A stretch of DNA of 64,000 nt from Bacteroides fluxus YIT 12057 (GTDB taxonomy: Bacteria > Bacteroidota > Bacteroidia > Bacteroidales > Bacteroidaceae): positions 62,001 to 126,000 of the forward strand of contig NZ_GL882625.1 of NCBI RefSeq assembly GCF_000195635.1, in the 5' to 3' direction. The position numbers were made by a program, and so were the translations under genes. A model generated the notes under the pieces. The model searched no databases. It saw only the letters and a list, made by a program, of their open reading frames with translations, and was not told the DNA's origin. Positions 10,252-18,702 of this stretch are shown here, piece after piece (positions within the stretch are counted from its first letter, which is position 1; each line of letters starts with the position of its first letter).

Positions 10252-10303
10252 AAGGCTGTGCAAAAGTCAAGAGTCAATACATCCTCTGATTTTGCACAGC
10301 CTT
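10252..10303. terminator. Bidirectional terminator between convergent genes
   Basis: A perfect 14-bp inverted repeat, AAGGCTGTGCAAAA (10252-10265) and TTTTGCACAGCCTT (10290-10303), lies between the DUF4831 stop (plus) and the PqqD-like stop (minus). Confidence 0.75.
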
Positions 10304-10326
10304 CATTGTTCCTTAATTCCGGTTTT

Positions 10327-10695
10327 TCAGTTTCTTTGAATGGTCAATTGGATAAACCCGTCTTTCCTCAATTGCATCACATAAGCAGTGACACGTGATT
10401 CGTAATGCTCTTCCTTCCCAAAATGATCTGCAAGCAACGAGATAATCTCCCGTACCGTACGCTTGCCGTCTATCAGGTTCCATACGGCAGTACCATGTTC
10501 TTCCAGCGTCACATGGATGTCCGGGGACATCCCTTTAGGCAACAGAAAACGTCTCATCCATTCATATTTGAAACGGGGATAGGCGAGTACAATGCACTCT
10601 CCTTTCCATTCGGCCGTAATATGTCCGCAGCGCACCGGAACAGCATCCAACAGACTGACTTTTCCTTCGGGTGTTTCCATATTATATCCGCCCAT
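10327..10695 (-). CDS. PqqD-like small protein
   Basis: A 122-residue protein with the PqqD winged-helix pattern: an N-terminal strand region (VRCGHITAEWKGECIVLAYPR), then HGTAVWNLIDGKRTVREIISLLADHF and a C-terminal YVMQLRKDGFIQL. PqqD proteins present a precursor peptide to a radical SAM or other modifying enzyme. Here there is no such enzyme nearby; the only partner is the MFS transporter, whose stop codon lies two bases before this start, so the two are co-transcribed. A second ATG at 10680 is possible. The function is therefore open: a stand-alone peptide-binding or regulatory domain is one inference. Confidence 0.75.
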   Translation of the reverse strand: MGGYNMETPEGKVSLLDAVPVRCGHITAEWKGECIVLAYPRFKYEWMRRFLLPKGMSPDIHVTLEEHGTAVWNLIDGKRTVREIISLLADHFGKEEHYESRVTAYVMQLRKDGFIQLTIQRN

Positions 10696-10697
10696 AC

Positions 10698-12089
10698 TTA
10701 TTTCTGAATATTAGGTTCTTCCAGCTTATAACCGTATTTCTTATCCGCTCTTTTCAATAACAAGGCAATGACAAGAGACAAACAGGCAATCCCGGTAAAG
10801 ATACACATCGGTATTGTATAATCGTATATACTCGTCCCGTCAGGATTCTTACCCGTTATGCAATATACATCAAGCACTTTACCTATCAAGGTAGGAATAC
10901 CCCACAGACCGATATTTTGAATAAAGAAAATCAGAGCATAGGCTGTCCCCAACTGGCTGACCGGAAATATCTTGGCTACTGCCGGCCACATGGCAGACGG
11001 CACCAATGAAAAAGCAATGCCCAAGACAATCATCAGCACGATAGCTACCAGCCAATATTGGATGAAAGGAATGGCATAGATGAAATGTACACCTATCAGC
11101 ATGGCCGATCCCAACAACATGATAGAAGCCGACTTTCCACGTTTATCAATAAAACCGCCAAAAACAGGAGTCAGGATCAGCGCACCCAACGCCGGCAGTC
11201 CCGCAAAAGCCCCCGCTACGTTCTCATCAATACCATATTTAAGAATCATCAATTCAGAAGCAAACTTCTGGAAAGGAAATACACATGAGTAAAACAATAC
11301 ACACAGCAAGGCAATCAGCCAAAAACCCGGGTTACCAAGAATATTCCTCACATCCTTGAATGAAAACTTTTCTTCCTCACCTTCTGTACCGGCCGCTATA
11401 GCAGCAGCTTCCATCTGCCTGTCCAGTTTCTTGTCCATCACTGAGAAAACAAAAAAAGCAATCATACCGCCTAAAAGCAATATCAAGCCTAATAATACCG
11501 GAGTCGATATTCCCAAAGCGCGTGCCATAGGAATGGCTACAGCATAACCGGCCTGCGAACCGATACGCGCCAAAGCCACCTGCACCCCCATAGCGGTAGC
11601 CAGTTCCTTGCCTTTAAACCACTTGGCTATAATTTTAGAAACAGTGATTCCCGCAACTTCAGCCCCCACACCGAAGATAGAATATCCGGTAAAAGCAATG
11701 AATACCCCAGTTTTATAGCCCAGAATCTCGTTCACCCCAAAGAGCGTCGCATCTGCACCGGCAAGCCCGGTCATTGCGTAATATTCCAAGGCTGTTCCTC
11801 CTACCATCAGGATAGTTGCCAACTTTCCGGTAAAACGGATGCCAAAACGATCCAGAATTAATCCTCCCCAAATCAGCATCAAAAAAAACACATTCAAGAA
11901 ACTATAGCCTCCTGTAAAGAAGCCAAAGTCCGTGCTTGTCCAAGCCAGGTCAGTCTCCAACATTGTCTTCAATGGAGCCACCACATCATTTACATAATAG
12001 GCCGCCATCATCGTGAAGGCAACAATCACCAACGCTCCCCAACGAGTTGCCTTGGAGTCGTTCAATTTAAGTTTAAGTTGTTCTGTCAT
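10698..12089 (-). CDS. Major facilitator superfamily transporter
   Basis: A 463-residue inner-membrane protein with twelve hydrophobic segments, starting with GALVIVAFTMMAAYYVNDVVAPL. An MFS loop-2/3 motif (LILDRFGIRFTGK) and a second-half counterpart (GGFIDKRGKS) are visible. A cytoplasmic loop (about residues 215-250) is rich in charge. The family resembles anion or organic-acid MFS carriers, but the substrate cannot be fixed from the sequence. It is the first gene of a two-gene transcript with the PqqD-like protein; a TATCTTTG element on the minus strand at 12131-12138 probably drives it. Confidence 0.88.
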   Translation of the reverse strand: MTEQLKLKLNDSKATRWGALVIVAFTMMAAYYVNDVVAPLKTMLETDLAWTSTDFGFFTGGYSFLNVFFLMLIWGGLILDRFGIRFTGKLATILMVGGTALEYYAMTGLAGADATLFGVNEILGYKTGVFIAFTGYSIFGVGAEVAGITVSKIIAKWFKGKELATAMGVQVALARIGSQAGYAVAIPMARALGISTPVLLGLILLLGGMIAFFVFSVMDKKLDRQMEAAAIAAGTEGEEEKFSFKDVRNILGNPGFWLIALLCVLFYSCVFPFQKFASELMILKYGIDENVAGAFAGLPALGALILTPVFGGFIDKRGKSASIMLLGSAMLIGVHFIYAIPFIQYWLVAIVLMIVLGIAFSLVPSAMWPAVAKIFPVSQLGTAYALIFFIQNIGLWGIPTLIGKVLDVYCITGKNPDGTSIYDYTIPMCIFTGIACLSLVIALLLKRADKKYGYKLEEPNIQK

Positions 12090-12130
12090 TATATTATTTA
12101 GATTTAATAATCAAATTACATTGTTGGCAA

Positions 12131-12138
12131 CAAAGATA
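12131..12138 (-). promoter_or_regulatory. -7 element for the MFS/PqqD transcript
   Basis: On the minus strand this reads TATCTTTG, 42 bases before the MFS start codon. It matches TAnnTTTG; no convincing -33 element is seen. Confidence 0.5.
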
Positions 12139-12159
12139 AACAAATCCTTGCTTAAAAGG

Positions 12160-12195
12160 AAAAAGGCTGATGCCTTTCCGGGCATCAACCTTTTT
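12160..12195 (-). terminator. Terminator of the rlmN-secG transcript
   Basis: A 15-base arm AAAAAGGCTGATGCC (12160-12174) and its partner GGCATCAACCTTTTT (12181-12195, one G-T position) end in a T tract on the minus strand. It follows secG. Confidence 0.8.
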
Positions 12196-12241
12196 CTTAT
12201 TTCATTAAGCAGAAATCATCTGCACTGCACCACACTCCGCC

Positions 12242-12622
12242 TTATTCACCTGCAGGTTGTTCGGCAGGAGCGGCAGGAGCCGTTTCAGCAGCAGGAGTTT
12301 CAGCCTGCGGAGCAGCCGTACCTACGGGCATATTATAAGGATTAGTCTTTTCTTCCTGCTGTGCCTGTTCCAAAATCACATCTCCACCCTTAGAGGAAGA
12401 AGCAGGAACCGTATAAGCAGAAGCAATGCTGAAGACTACCATGACTGCAGCCAGAGTCCATGTCGCCTTTTCCAAAAAGTCTGTAGTCTTGCGTACACCC
12501 ATAATTTGATTGGATGATGAAAAGCCTGATGCCAGACCGCCTCCTTTGGAATTCTGAATCAGCACAATGAAGCACATCAGCACAGATGCAATCACCATTA
12601 AGATAACTAATAATAAGTACAT
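12242..12622 (-). CDS. secG: Protein translocase subunit SecG
   Basis: The small subunit of the SecYEG export channel, with two membrane helices: MYLLLVILMVIASVLMCFIVLIQ and ATWTLAAVMVVFSIASAY. Between them lies the family loop QNSKGGGLASGF...RKTTDFLEKATW. The 126-residue length is extended by an Ala/Pro/Glu-rich tail (residues about 80-126) typical of Bacteroidota SecG. It is the last gene of the minus-strand run, four bases after the TPR protein, and is followed by a strong terminator. Confidence 0.95.
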   Translation of the reverse strand: MYLLLVILMVIASVLMCFIVLIQNSKGGGLASGFSSSNQIMGVRKTTDFLEKATWTLAAVMVVFSIASAYTVPASSSKGGDVILEQAQQEEKTNPYNMPVGTAAPQAETPAAETAPAAPAEQPAGE

Positions 12623-12626
12623 TTTG

Positions 12627-13445
12627 TTATTTTGATTTAGCGTTAATAATCAATTTCTCCAAAAATCTGATTTGGTCTGCAAAGTAAGCATTTTTTTTTG
12701 GATAATTCAAACTTAATTTTTTAATAATTTCAAGTGCTTTGTCATATCGGTGCTGTTTGATATAGATTTTAGCCAACGTTTCCGTGAAACAGCTGTCATC
12801 CAGTTCCTCATTGGAAGCTGTTCCGGAAGTTTTTTCTTCCTCCTCACCCTTTTCTCCGGTTTCTTCTTCAAGCATGTCTTCCGACTCTCTGGCAGGTTCC
12901 CCTTCCGCCACTTCGGGCAGACGCATATCCGCCGAGTCTCTCTTCTGAAGAAAGCCGTCTATCAACTCATGGCCCCGAAGCTTGGGGGCTTCCGCCCTAT
13001 CATCCGCATGGACATCCGGCTGCCCGGCCGCTTCCTCCTGCATCAGATAAGCGGTATAATCCATCGCATAGTCCAACTCCATATTCTGTGAATGTTCCTC
13101 CGGAACGGTAGCCAGAAAGGCATCTATCAATGAAAGCGTACGGTCCACGCTAGGCTCGTCCTCCATCACTTTGGAAGAAGACAAAGAAGGTTTCTGAGAC
13201 TTCAGGGCATACCTGTCACCCTCGATGAGATAGAACAGCACGCGACGGTCTGCGACGTACAATACCGCTTTGCGCAATTCAGTGCCGAAGCTGATATCGT
13301 GCATCAAATAGAGATTTTTAAGATACAGCAAACGAACCGACTGGAAATAAGGATAACGTGTCACCAAAGTACGCAGTTCATATAAGGTTTCCCTATCCAA
13401 CATCTCGGGATGCTGAATCCATTGTTGCAAATGTGCAGATGTCAT
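12627..13445 (-). CDS. Conserved protein with C-terminal TPR-like segment
   Basis: A 272-residue cytoplasmic protein with no signal peptide. The first half is helical (ETLYELRTLVTRYPYFQSVRLLYLKNLY). The middle (about 150-220) is strongly acidic and of low complexity. The C-terminus (SCFTETLAKIYIKQHRYDKALEIIKKLSLNYPKKNAYFADQIRFLEKLI) is a single TPR-like helix pair. It lies between lptE and secG with gaps of 7 and 4 bases, so translation is probably coupled. Its function is unknown; the neighbours suggest a link with envelope or secretion biogenesis. Confidence 0.8.
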   Translation of the reverse strand: MTSAHLQQWIQHPEMLDRETLYELRTLVTRYPYFQSVRLLYLKNLYLMHDISFGTELRKAVLYVADRRVLFYLIEGDRYALKSQKPSLSSSKVMEDEPSVDRTLSLIDAFLATVPEEHSQNMELDYAMDYTAYLMQEEAAGQPDVHADDRAEAPKLRGHELIDGFLQKRDSADMRLPEVAEGEPARESEDMLEEETGEKGEEEEKTSGTASNEELDDSCFTETLAKIYIKQHRYDKALEIIKKLSLNYPKKNAYFADQIRFLEKLIINAKSK

Positions 13446-13452
13446 TCCTAAA

Positions 13453-13977
13453 TTACCAGTTAGCTACAGTTGCGTTAAATATTTGTTCTGTAATATCTTT
13501 CACCATCAAGGTTATCAGATTATCCTGCACGGCCGTCAGCAGCTGTGAGGAATCATAAGTCTGGAAAGCAGAGAACTGCTGCTCAAAGTCTTCCTCATGA
13601 TTGGTATTGTTTACATAGCGCACATTGACGGTCAATGTCAGTTTCACCTTCGAAGAATAACCGCTGGCATCCACCGACTCATTATACTGGTTGTAACCGG
13701 TTATCTCACCGTCTATTTCAAGGTCACCGCCACTGTTCACAAGCCGCAGACGAGTCTGCTGTATAAACATATCTTTCAGCTTCTGGTTAAATTCCGTAGC
13801 CAAAGGCGCATACACATATTCCGCACGATTCTGGAAATCGGCAATGGAGATAGTCTTTACCTTGCTATAGTCGATAGAGCTGATCGGAGCCAGCCCCATA
13901 GATATCCTACAAGAATATACCACACACACCAGAACTGCCAAAGCGGCAAACGGTGCTATTTTTTTAATCCAATCCAT
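13453..13977 (-). CDS. lptE: LptE-family lipopolysaccharide assembly lipoprotein
   Basis: A 174-residue predicted outer-membrane lipoprotein: hydrophobic start IAPFAALAVLVCVVYSC with a lipobox-like Cys, then a small alpha/beta domain (VKTISIADFQNRAEYVYAPLATEF, ENLITLMVKDITEQIF-type C-terminal helix) matching the Bacteroidota LptE family. LptE plugs the LptD barrel during LPS insertion. Its start overlaps the end of the sigma-54 activator gene by 14 bases. An lptC gene lies nearby at 22225-22851 in a separate run. Confidence 0.87.
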   Translation of the reverse strand: MDWIKKIAPFAALAVLVCVVYSCRISMGLAPISSIDYSKVKTISIADFQNRAEYVYAPLATEFNQKLKDMFIQQTRLRLVNSGGDLEIDGEITGYNQYNESVDASGYSSKVKLTLTVNVRYVNNTNHEEDFEQQFSAFQTYDSSQLLTAVQDNLITLMVKDITEQIFNATVANW

Positions 13978-15220
13978 ATTCTTTTATCTTTCTGTATAAG
14001 GTGCGCTCGGAGATGTTCAAATCCTGCGCCGCACTTTTACGCTTGCCGTGATGTCTCTCAAGCGCCTTCCGTATCATTTCTTTCTCCACCTCGTCCAACG
14101 AAAGAGACTCCTCCACATATTCTTCCGTATCCTGGATATCATCATCTATGGCCGGAGAGGGTTTTACCGAAGGATGTATAATCGTGGGCACACCGGATGT
14201 TACCGGAGGAGCCACCGCCGGAGCATTCGGAGTATAATAGGCGGAAGCAGCAACCGCCGGAGTACTTACTACTCCTCTGGCCCGTTCCGTCATAATCTCA
14301 TGCACCAGCTTCTTCAGTTCCGTCACATCCTGGCGCATATCGAAAAGTACCTGATAGAGTATTTCCCTTTCGCTTTCAAATCCTTTGGAACCCTTGACGC
14401 CAAACAATGCCGGAAGGCGTTGCGCATTATTCTGTTCCGGCAAATACCCTTTCAAAATACCGGAATTGATTTCACGGTTCGTCTCAATGATGGAAATCTG
14501 CTCCGTGATATTCTTCAACTGGCGCACATTGCCCGGCCACGAGTAAGACAGCAGCATTTGCTTGGCATCTTCCGTCAATTGAATGGCAGGCATACGGTAT
14601 TTTTCGGCAAAGTCCGATGCAAATTTACGAAAGAGCAATACTACATCTTCCCCACGCTCGCGCAAAGGGGGAATTTGAATGGGAACCGTATTCAGACGGT
14701 AATACAAATCTTCACGGAAACGACCGTCGGCAATGGCTTGCGTCAAGTTCACATTGGTAGCGGCAACAATACGCACATCGGTTTTCTCTACTTTGGAAGA
14801 CCCCACTTTGATAAACTCTCCGCTCTCAAGCACACGGAGCAGACGAGCCTGGGTAGGCAAAGGCAGTTCGCCGACTTCATCCAAAAAGATAGTTCCGCCG
14901 TTTGCCTCACCGAAGTAACCTTTCCGTTCACCAATGGCTCCCGTAAAGGCACCCTTCTCATGACCGAACAATTCGGAATCAATGGTTCCTTCCGGAATGG
15001 CACCACAGTTTACAGCAATGTATTGTCCATGCTTGCGCCGGCTGTACTGATGGATAATCTGCGGGAAACTCTCTTTTCCCACACCACTCTCACCGGTAAT
15101 CAGCACGGACAAGTCGGTAGGCGCCACCTGAATGGCGATATCGATTGCACGCGTCAATGCCTCATTGTTACCAATAATGCCAAAACGTAATTTTACTTGT
15201 TGTATTTCCGCTTTCGTCAT
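13964..15220 (-). CDS. Sigma-54-dependent transcriptional activator without receiver domain
   Basis: A 418-residue bacterial enhancer-binding protein. It begins almost directly with the AAA+ domain: Walker A GESGVGKE, the sigma-54 contact loop GAFTGA, Walker B GTIFLDEVGELP, and the arginine-finger/sensor region LREDLYYRLN. A Pro/Ala-rich linker (about 300-370) precedes a C-terminal Fis-type helix-turn-helix ending in SERTLYRKIKEYGL. It lacks an N-terminal receiver or sensory domain, so its activity is probably set by abundance or a partner. It sits inside an operon with pdxA and lptE (one-base gap and 14-base overlap). Target promoters are unknown. Confidence 0.93.
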   Translation of the reverse strand: MTKAEIQQVKLRFGIIGNNEALTRAIDIAIQVAPTDLSVLITGESGVGKESFPQIIHQYSRRKHGQYIAVNCGAIPEGTIDSELFGHEKGAFTGAIGERKGYFGEANGGTIFLDEVGELPLPTQARLLRVLESGEFIKVGSSKVEKTDVRIVAATNVNLTQAIADGRFREDLYYRLNTVPIQIPPLRERGEDVVLLFRKFASDFAEKYRMPAIQLTEDAKQMLLSYSWPGNVRQLKNITEQISIIETNREINSGILKGYLPEQNNAQRLPALFGVKGSKGFESEREILYQVLFDMRQDVTELKKLVHEIMTERARGVVSTPAVAASAYYTPNAPAVAPPVTSGVPTIIHPSVKPSPAIDDDIQDTEEYVEESLSLDEVEKEMIRKALERHHGKRKSAAQDLNISERTLYRKIKEYGLD

Positions 15221-15221
15221 A

Positions 15222-16319
15222 CTATAAATCCTCTTCTACGCTATCAAGCTTCAATTTATCGCTGTCGTCACGCCTTTCGTAATATTGTTTGCGCAAAGGG
15301 TTGGCATGGGCCGCCTTATCACGCTGACGGTTACGGAACACGTCGATGGCAACATAAACTGCCTGACGGAAAGAATCTTCCGCAGCCATCCCCTTTCCTG
15401 CGATGTCATACGCCGTGCCATGGGCAGGTGAAGTACGCACCACAGGAAGTCCTGCCGTATAATTCACCCCTTCATCCATAGCCAAAGCCTTGAACGGAGC
15501 CAGCCCCTGGTCATGGTACATAGCCAATACACCGTCAAAATGGGTAAAGTTTCCCGAACCCATAAAGCCGTCCGCCGCATAAGGTCCATAGCAAAGCATT
15601 CCTTTAGCCGCCATTTCCGTCAAGGCGGGAATGATGATTTCCTGTTCCTCCGTTCCAAGCAATCCTTCGTCTCCGGCATGCGGGTTCAGAGAAAGGACGG
15701 CAATACGCGGAGCGCCAATGCCAAAGTCCTGCTTCAAAGAACGGTTGAAGATAGTCAGTTTTTCCTGTATCAACTCCTTGGTAAGAGCCGATGCAATCTG
15801 GCTGACAGGAATGTGTCCGGTTACCAACGCCACCCGGAAGTCATCTTTCATCAGAATCATCAAGGCTTTTCTGCCGTCTCCCAATTTCTGTTCGATATAT
15901 TCCGTATGGCCGGGAAAGGAAAACTCCTCCGACTGGATGGTGTGCTTGTTGATAGGAGCCGTGACAATGACATCTATCAATCCTTCCCGATACTCCTCAA
16001 TGGCTTTTTCCAATGCCCCGAACGCGGCCTTTCCCGCTTCCGGGTCTGGCTTGGAGAACTCCACCTTTACTTCATCATCCGTACAGTTAACTACGCTCAG
16101 ACGGTTGTTCACCGCCTCCGAAGCAGAATTTACAATGCTGAAATTAGTAGGCAGGTCAAGGGATTTACGATGATATGCAGCCACTTTAGGCGAACCGTAT
16201 ATAATAGGTGTACATAATTCGAGCATCACAGGATCTGCAAATGTTTTCAGAATCACTTCATAGCCCACCCCGTTGATGTCGCCTTGTGTAATGCCGACTC
16301 TTATTTTATTGTCTTCCAT
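15222..16319 (-). CDS. pdxA: 4-hydroxythreonine-4-phosphate dehydrogenase
   Basis: Catalyses an NAD-dependent oxidation in the DXP-dependent pathway to pyridoxal phosphate. The 365-residue protein has the family start RVGITQGDINGVGYEVI, the metal-binding histidine region FPGHTEYIEQKLG, and the C-terminal motifs YHDQGLAPFKALA and VRTSPAHGTAYDIAGKG. The length is normal for Bacteroidota, with a charged C-terminal extension. It is separated by one base from both neighbours (DUF4837 and the activator). Confidence 0.95.
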   Translation of the reverse strand: MEDNKIRVGITQGDINGVGYEVILKTFADPVMLELCTPIIYGSPKVAAYHRKSLDLPTNFSIVNSASEAVNNRLSVVNCTDDEVKVEFSKPDPEAGKAAFGALEKAIEEYREGLIDVIVTAPINKHTIQSEEFSFPGHTEYIEQKLGDGRKALMILMKDDFRVALVTGHIPVSQIASALTKELIQEKLTIFNRSLKQDFGIGAPRIAVLSLNPHAGDEGLLGTEEQEIIIPALTEMAAKGMLCYGPYAADGFMGSGNFTHFDGVLAMYHDQGLAPFKALAMDEGVNYTAGLPVVRTSPAHGTAYDIAGKGMAAEDSFRQAVYVAIDVFRNRQRDKAAHANPLRKQYYERRDDSDKLKLDSVEEDL

Positions 16320-16320
16320 C

Positions 16321-17379
16321 TTATTTTTTATTATTAGTAGAATCTTTAGCGGCTACGTTCACCGGAATCTCCGCCCCTTCTTGCTTGCCGTCAGGCAACT
16401 TCAAGGTATAAAGCGAAGCCTCCATCTGACGAACCAGATTACGTTTCATTTTATCAGGTGAATAAATAAATATTTCGGATACGATAATGCGTTGGTTTGC
16501 CTTGTCCAGACGTGTATGAGACACATACGGGCCGCCCATGAAGTCCCCCTTTATACGCCACAGGCCGCGAGCCTCCAGAGCATACTCCCCTTGCACGCTG
16601 ATGGGGTGCACATCGGTCATCAAGGAATCGGTCATCATATACATGCCTTCCCTTGCACCCGGAATATTGGCTTTCATCACAGAATCACGCTTATGGACAA
16701 AATATTCCTTGGTAAATGTATCCTTGTCTGTATAGGGATAAGAATAGATAACAAAGTTCTGGTCTCCGGTAGCGGCGTTCGTTCCTGCCCAGAAGAAATC
16801 TTTGCCCTCCTTTGTGGAAGTCAGTTCACCCGGTACCCAAACATCACAATCGAACATGCTCTTCACTTTAGTAGCTATATAATCGCTGTGCTTGTCTTTC
16901 AGCACGGCAATCTGCCGATTCATCTCCGCATGGGTAAAGAAGTCTATGATCACCTGTTTGTTCTCCTCTACAAACTTTTCAAAAGAAGCTTCGTCCGGTG
17001 CCTGAATATTCAGGATGGACTGCGGAGCGGCATATACATCTTTCGCATACTTGAATTTAGGCTGTGTATAGAGATCTTTGTTTATATCGACAATAATGAT
17101 ATTGCGGATCAGCTTCAACGTTGCATCATAATTAGCGGGAGACGTGTACATTATACGGAATGAACGTTCAGACTGAGGAAGCCCCGGCACATCAGAATCG
17201 AGCACATCAAACAAGGCCCTGCCGGCAGGACGTTCCCACACATCGGGGGCAACCACCACCAGAAGTTCGTACGCACGACCACTTGAAGTCGGAGTAAACA
17301 CTCCCTTTTTGCCATTGCCGCACGAGGTAAAAAGTGCCAGCACGAGAGCCATACTTAAATAAAACAGGTGCTTTTTCAT
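16321..17379 (-). CDS. DUF4837 family lipoprotein
   Basis: A 352-residue exported protein with signal MKKHLFYLSMALVLALFTSC and a lipobox Cys. The body (AYELLVVVAPDVWERPAGRALFDVLDSDVPGLPQ...) corresponds to DUF4837, a family of unknown function found mainly in Bacteroidota. No catalytic signature is evident. It lies between rlmN and pdxA on the same strand and shares their transcript. A Lys/Asn-rich tail ends the protein. Confidence 0.82.
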   Translation of the reverse strand: MKKHLFYLSMALVLALFTSCGNGKKGVFTPTSSGRAYELLVVVAPDVWERPAGRALFDVLDSDVPGLPQSERSFRIMYTSPANYDATLKLIRNIIIVDINKDLYTQPKFKYAKDVYAAPQSILNIQAPDEASFEKFVEENKQVIIDFFTHAEMNRQIAVLKDKHSDYIATKVKSMFDCDVWVPGELTSTKEGKDFFWAGTNAATGDQNFVIYSYPYTDKDTFTKEYFVHKRDSVMKANIPGAREGMYMMTDSLMTDVHPISVQGEYALEARGLWRIKGDFMGGPYVSHTRLDKANQRIIVSEIFIYSPDKMKRNLVRQMEASLYTLKLPDGKQEGAEIPVNVAAKDSTNNKK

Positions 17380-17447
17380 ATCTCTATATTTTTAGTTTTC
17401 ACAAAGCTACGAAGAATGCGTATATCCTCCATGCTAAAGTTAATAAT

Positions 17448-18488
17448 TTATATTAATTCTTGTTTATTCTCCTCCTGTTTAGCCGTGGAAAGCATACCGC
17501 ATGCGGCAAATATGTCCTCACCGCGAGAGGCACGTATGGTCGTGAACAAACCGTGCGAAGTAAGATAATCGCGCAAAGTGGTCATCGTTTCCATATCCGC
17601 TCCTTCCAAACCTACGCCCGGTATGGCATGAAAACGGATCAAGTTGATCCGGCAGTCCAAGCCGCGCAGCAGTTTCAACAATTCTTTGGCATAGAGCAGG
17701 GAATCGTTCACGCCTTTAAAGACAATATATTCAAAAGACAGTCTGCGCTGTTTGCTAAAATCATAGTTTCTCAGCAATTCTACAATTTCCGTTATGGAGA
17801 AAGCCTTCTCGGCAGGCATCAGTTCCCGGCGTTGAAGGGGGACCGGAGTATGGAGGCTGACAGCAAGATGGCAATCGGACTCTTCAATGAAGCGCTGTAG
17901 CCCTTTCCGCAAGCCTACGGAAGAAAGGGTAATACGCTTGGGACTCCATGAATAGCCATAAGAAGCGGTCATTATTTCCAACGCTTTCAAAACCTCATCC
18001 AGATTATCTAAAGGCTCTCCCATTCCCATCATCACTACATTGGTCAGCTTGTCGCGTTCCGGCAACGAGCTGATCTGGTTGATAATCTGGTTGGCGGTCA
18101 GATTGGCTGTAAAGCCTTGTTTGCCGGTCATACAAAACTTGCAGTTCATTTTACAACCTACCTGGGAAGAGACACAGAGCGTGGCACGGTCTTCATCCGG
18201 AATATAGACTGCCTCCACGAAATGCCCCTCACCCGCCTGATAGAGATATTTCACCGTACCGTCTATAGAGCGCATGGCATCTACAGGAGCCGCAGCCCCT
18301 ACTTCATAGGCATCTTTCAAATATTCACGGTGTTTCAATGACAAATTGGTCATCTCGTCGATGGAAGTCACTTTCTTGTCATAGAGCCATGAGGCAATCT
18401 GCCTGGCAGCAAAACCGGGCATCCCCAGATTCTTTACCACAGACTGCAATTCGGAAAGCGTCAAGCCTAAAAGAGGTTGTTTCTGCAT
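17448..18488 (-). CDS. rlmN: Dual-specificity 23S rRNA/tRNA adenine-C2 methyltransferase RlmN
   Basis: A radical SAM enzyme that methylates A2503 of 23S rRNA and A37 of tRNAs. The 346-residue protein has the cluster-binding motif CKMNCKFC, the upstream TLCVSSQVGC, the SAM-binding GMGEPLDN and the C-terminal methyl-carrier Cys in the AACGML segment. The length is normal. It is the first gene of the minus-strand run to secG; a TACCTTTG element at 18583-18590 on the minus strand is a candidate promoter. Confidence 0.96.
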   Translation of the reverse strand: MQKQPLLGLTLSELQSVVKNLGMPGFAARQIASWLYDKKVTSIDEMTNLSLKHREYLKDAYEVGAAAPVDAMRSIDGTVKYLYQAGEGHFVEAVYIPDEDRATLCVSSQVGCKMNCKFCMTGKQGFTANLTANQIINQISSLPERDKLTNVVMMGMGEPLDNLDEVLKALEIMTASYGYSWSPKRITLSSVGLRKGLQRFIEESDCHLAVSLHTPVPLQRRELMPAEKAFSITEIVELLRNYDFSKQRRLSFEYIVFKGVNDSLLYAKELLKLLRGLDCRINLIRFHAIPGVGLEGADMETMTTLRDYLTSHGLFTTIRASRGEDIFAACGMLSTAKQEENKQELI

Positions 18489-18582
18489 ATTCTAAAAGTT
18501 TTTTAACCGCGCAAAGCACGAAATTAGCAATAAAAGAATGAGAGAATGAAAGAATGAAAACAGTCATCATCATTTATTTATG

Positions 18583-18590
18583 CAAAGGTA
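18583..18590 (-). promoter_or_regulatory. -7 element upstream of rlmN
   Basis: TACCTTTG on the minus strand, about 95 bases before the rlmN start codon. It fits TAnnTTTG and follows the terminator of the PpiD-like gene, so it probably starts the seven-gene transcript. Confidence 0.5.
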
Positions 18591-18647
18591 AAAATAAAGT
18601 AGCACAAAGGCAATGCCACGGCCGGAAAATGAAATGTCCGGACAATG

Positions 18648-18679
18648 AAAAAGCCGTCCGGTGTTGCCGGACGGCTTTT
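18648..18679 (-). terminator. Terminator after the PpiD-like gene
   Basis: A strong GC stem GCCGTCCGG (18653-18661) and CCGGACGGC (18667-18675), flanked by A and T tracts on both sides. It ends the coaX-to-ppiD minus-strand transcript and could act in both directions. Confidence 0.9.
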
Positions 18680-18702
18680 CTTTCTTTTACATATTCCTAT
18701 TC

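Noticed and set aside
14048..15190. Open frame of 380 codons on the plus strand
   Set aside because: It lies fully opposite the sigma-54 activator gene, has no recognisable domain and shows the composition of an antisense shadow.
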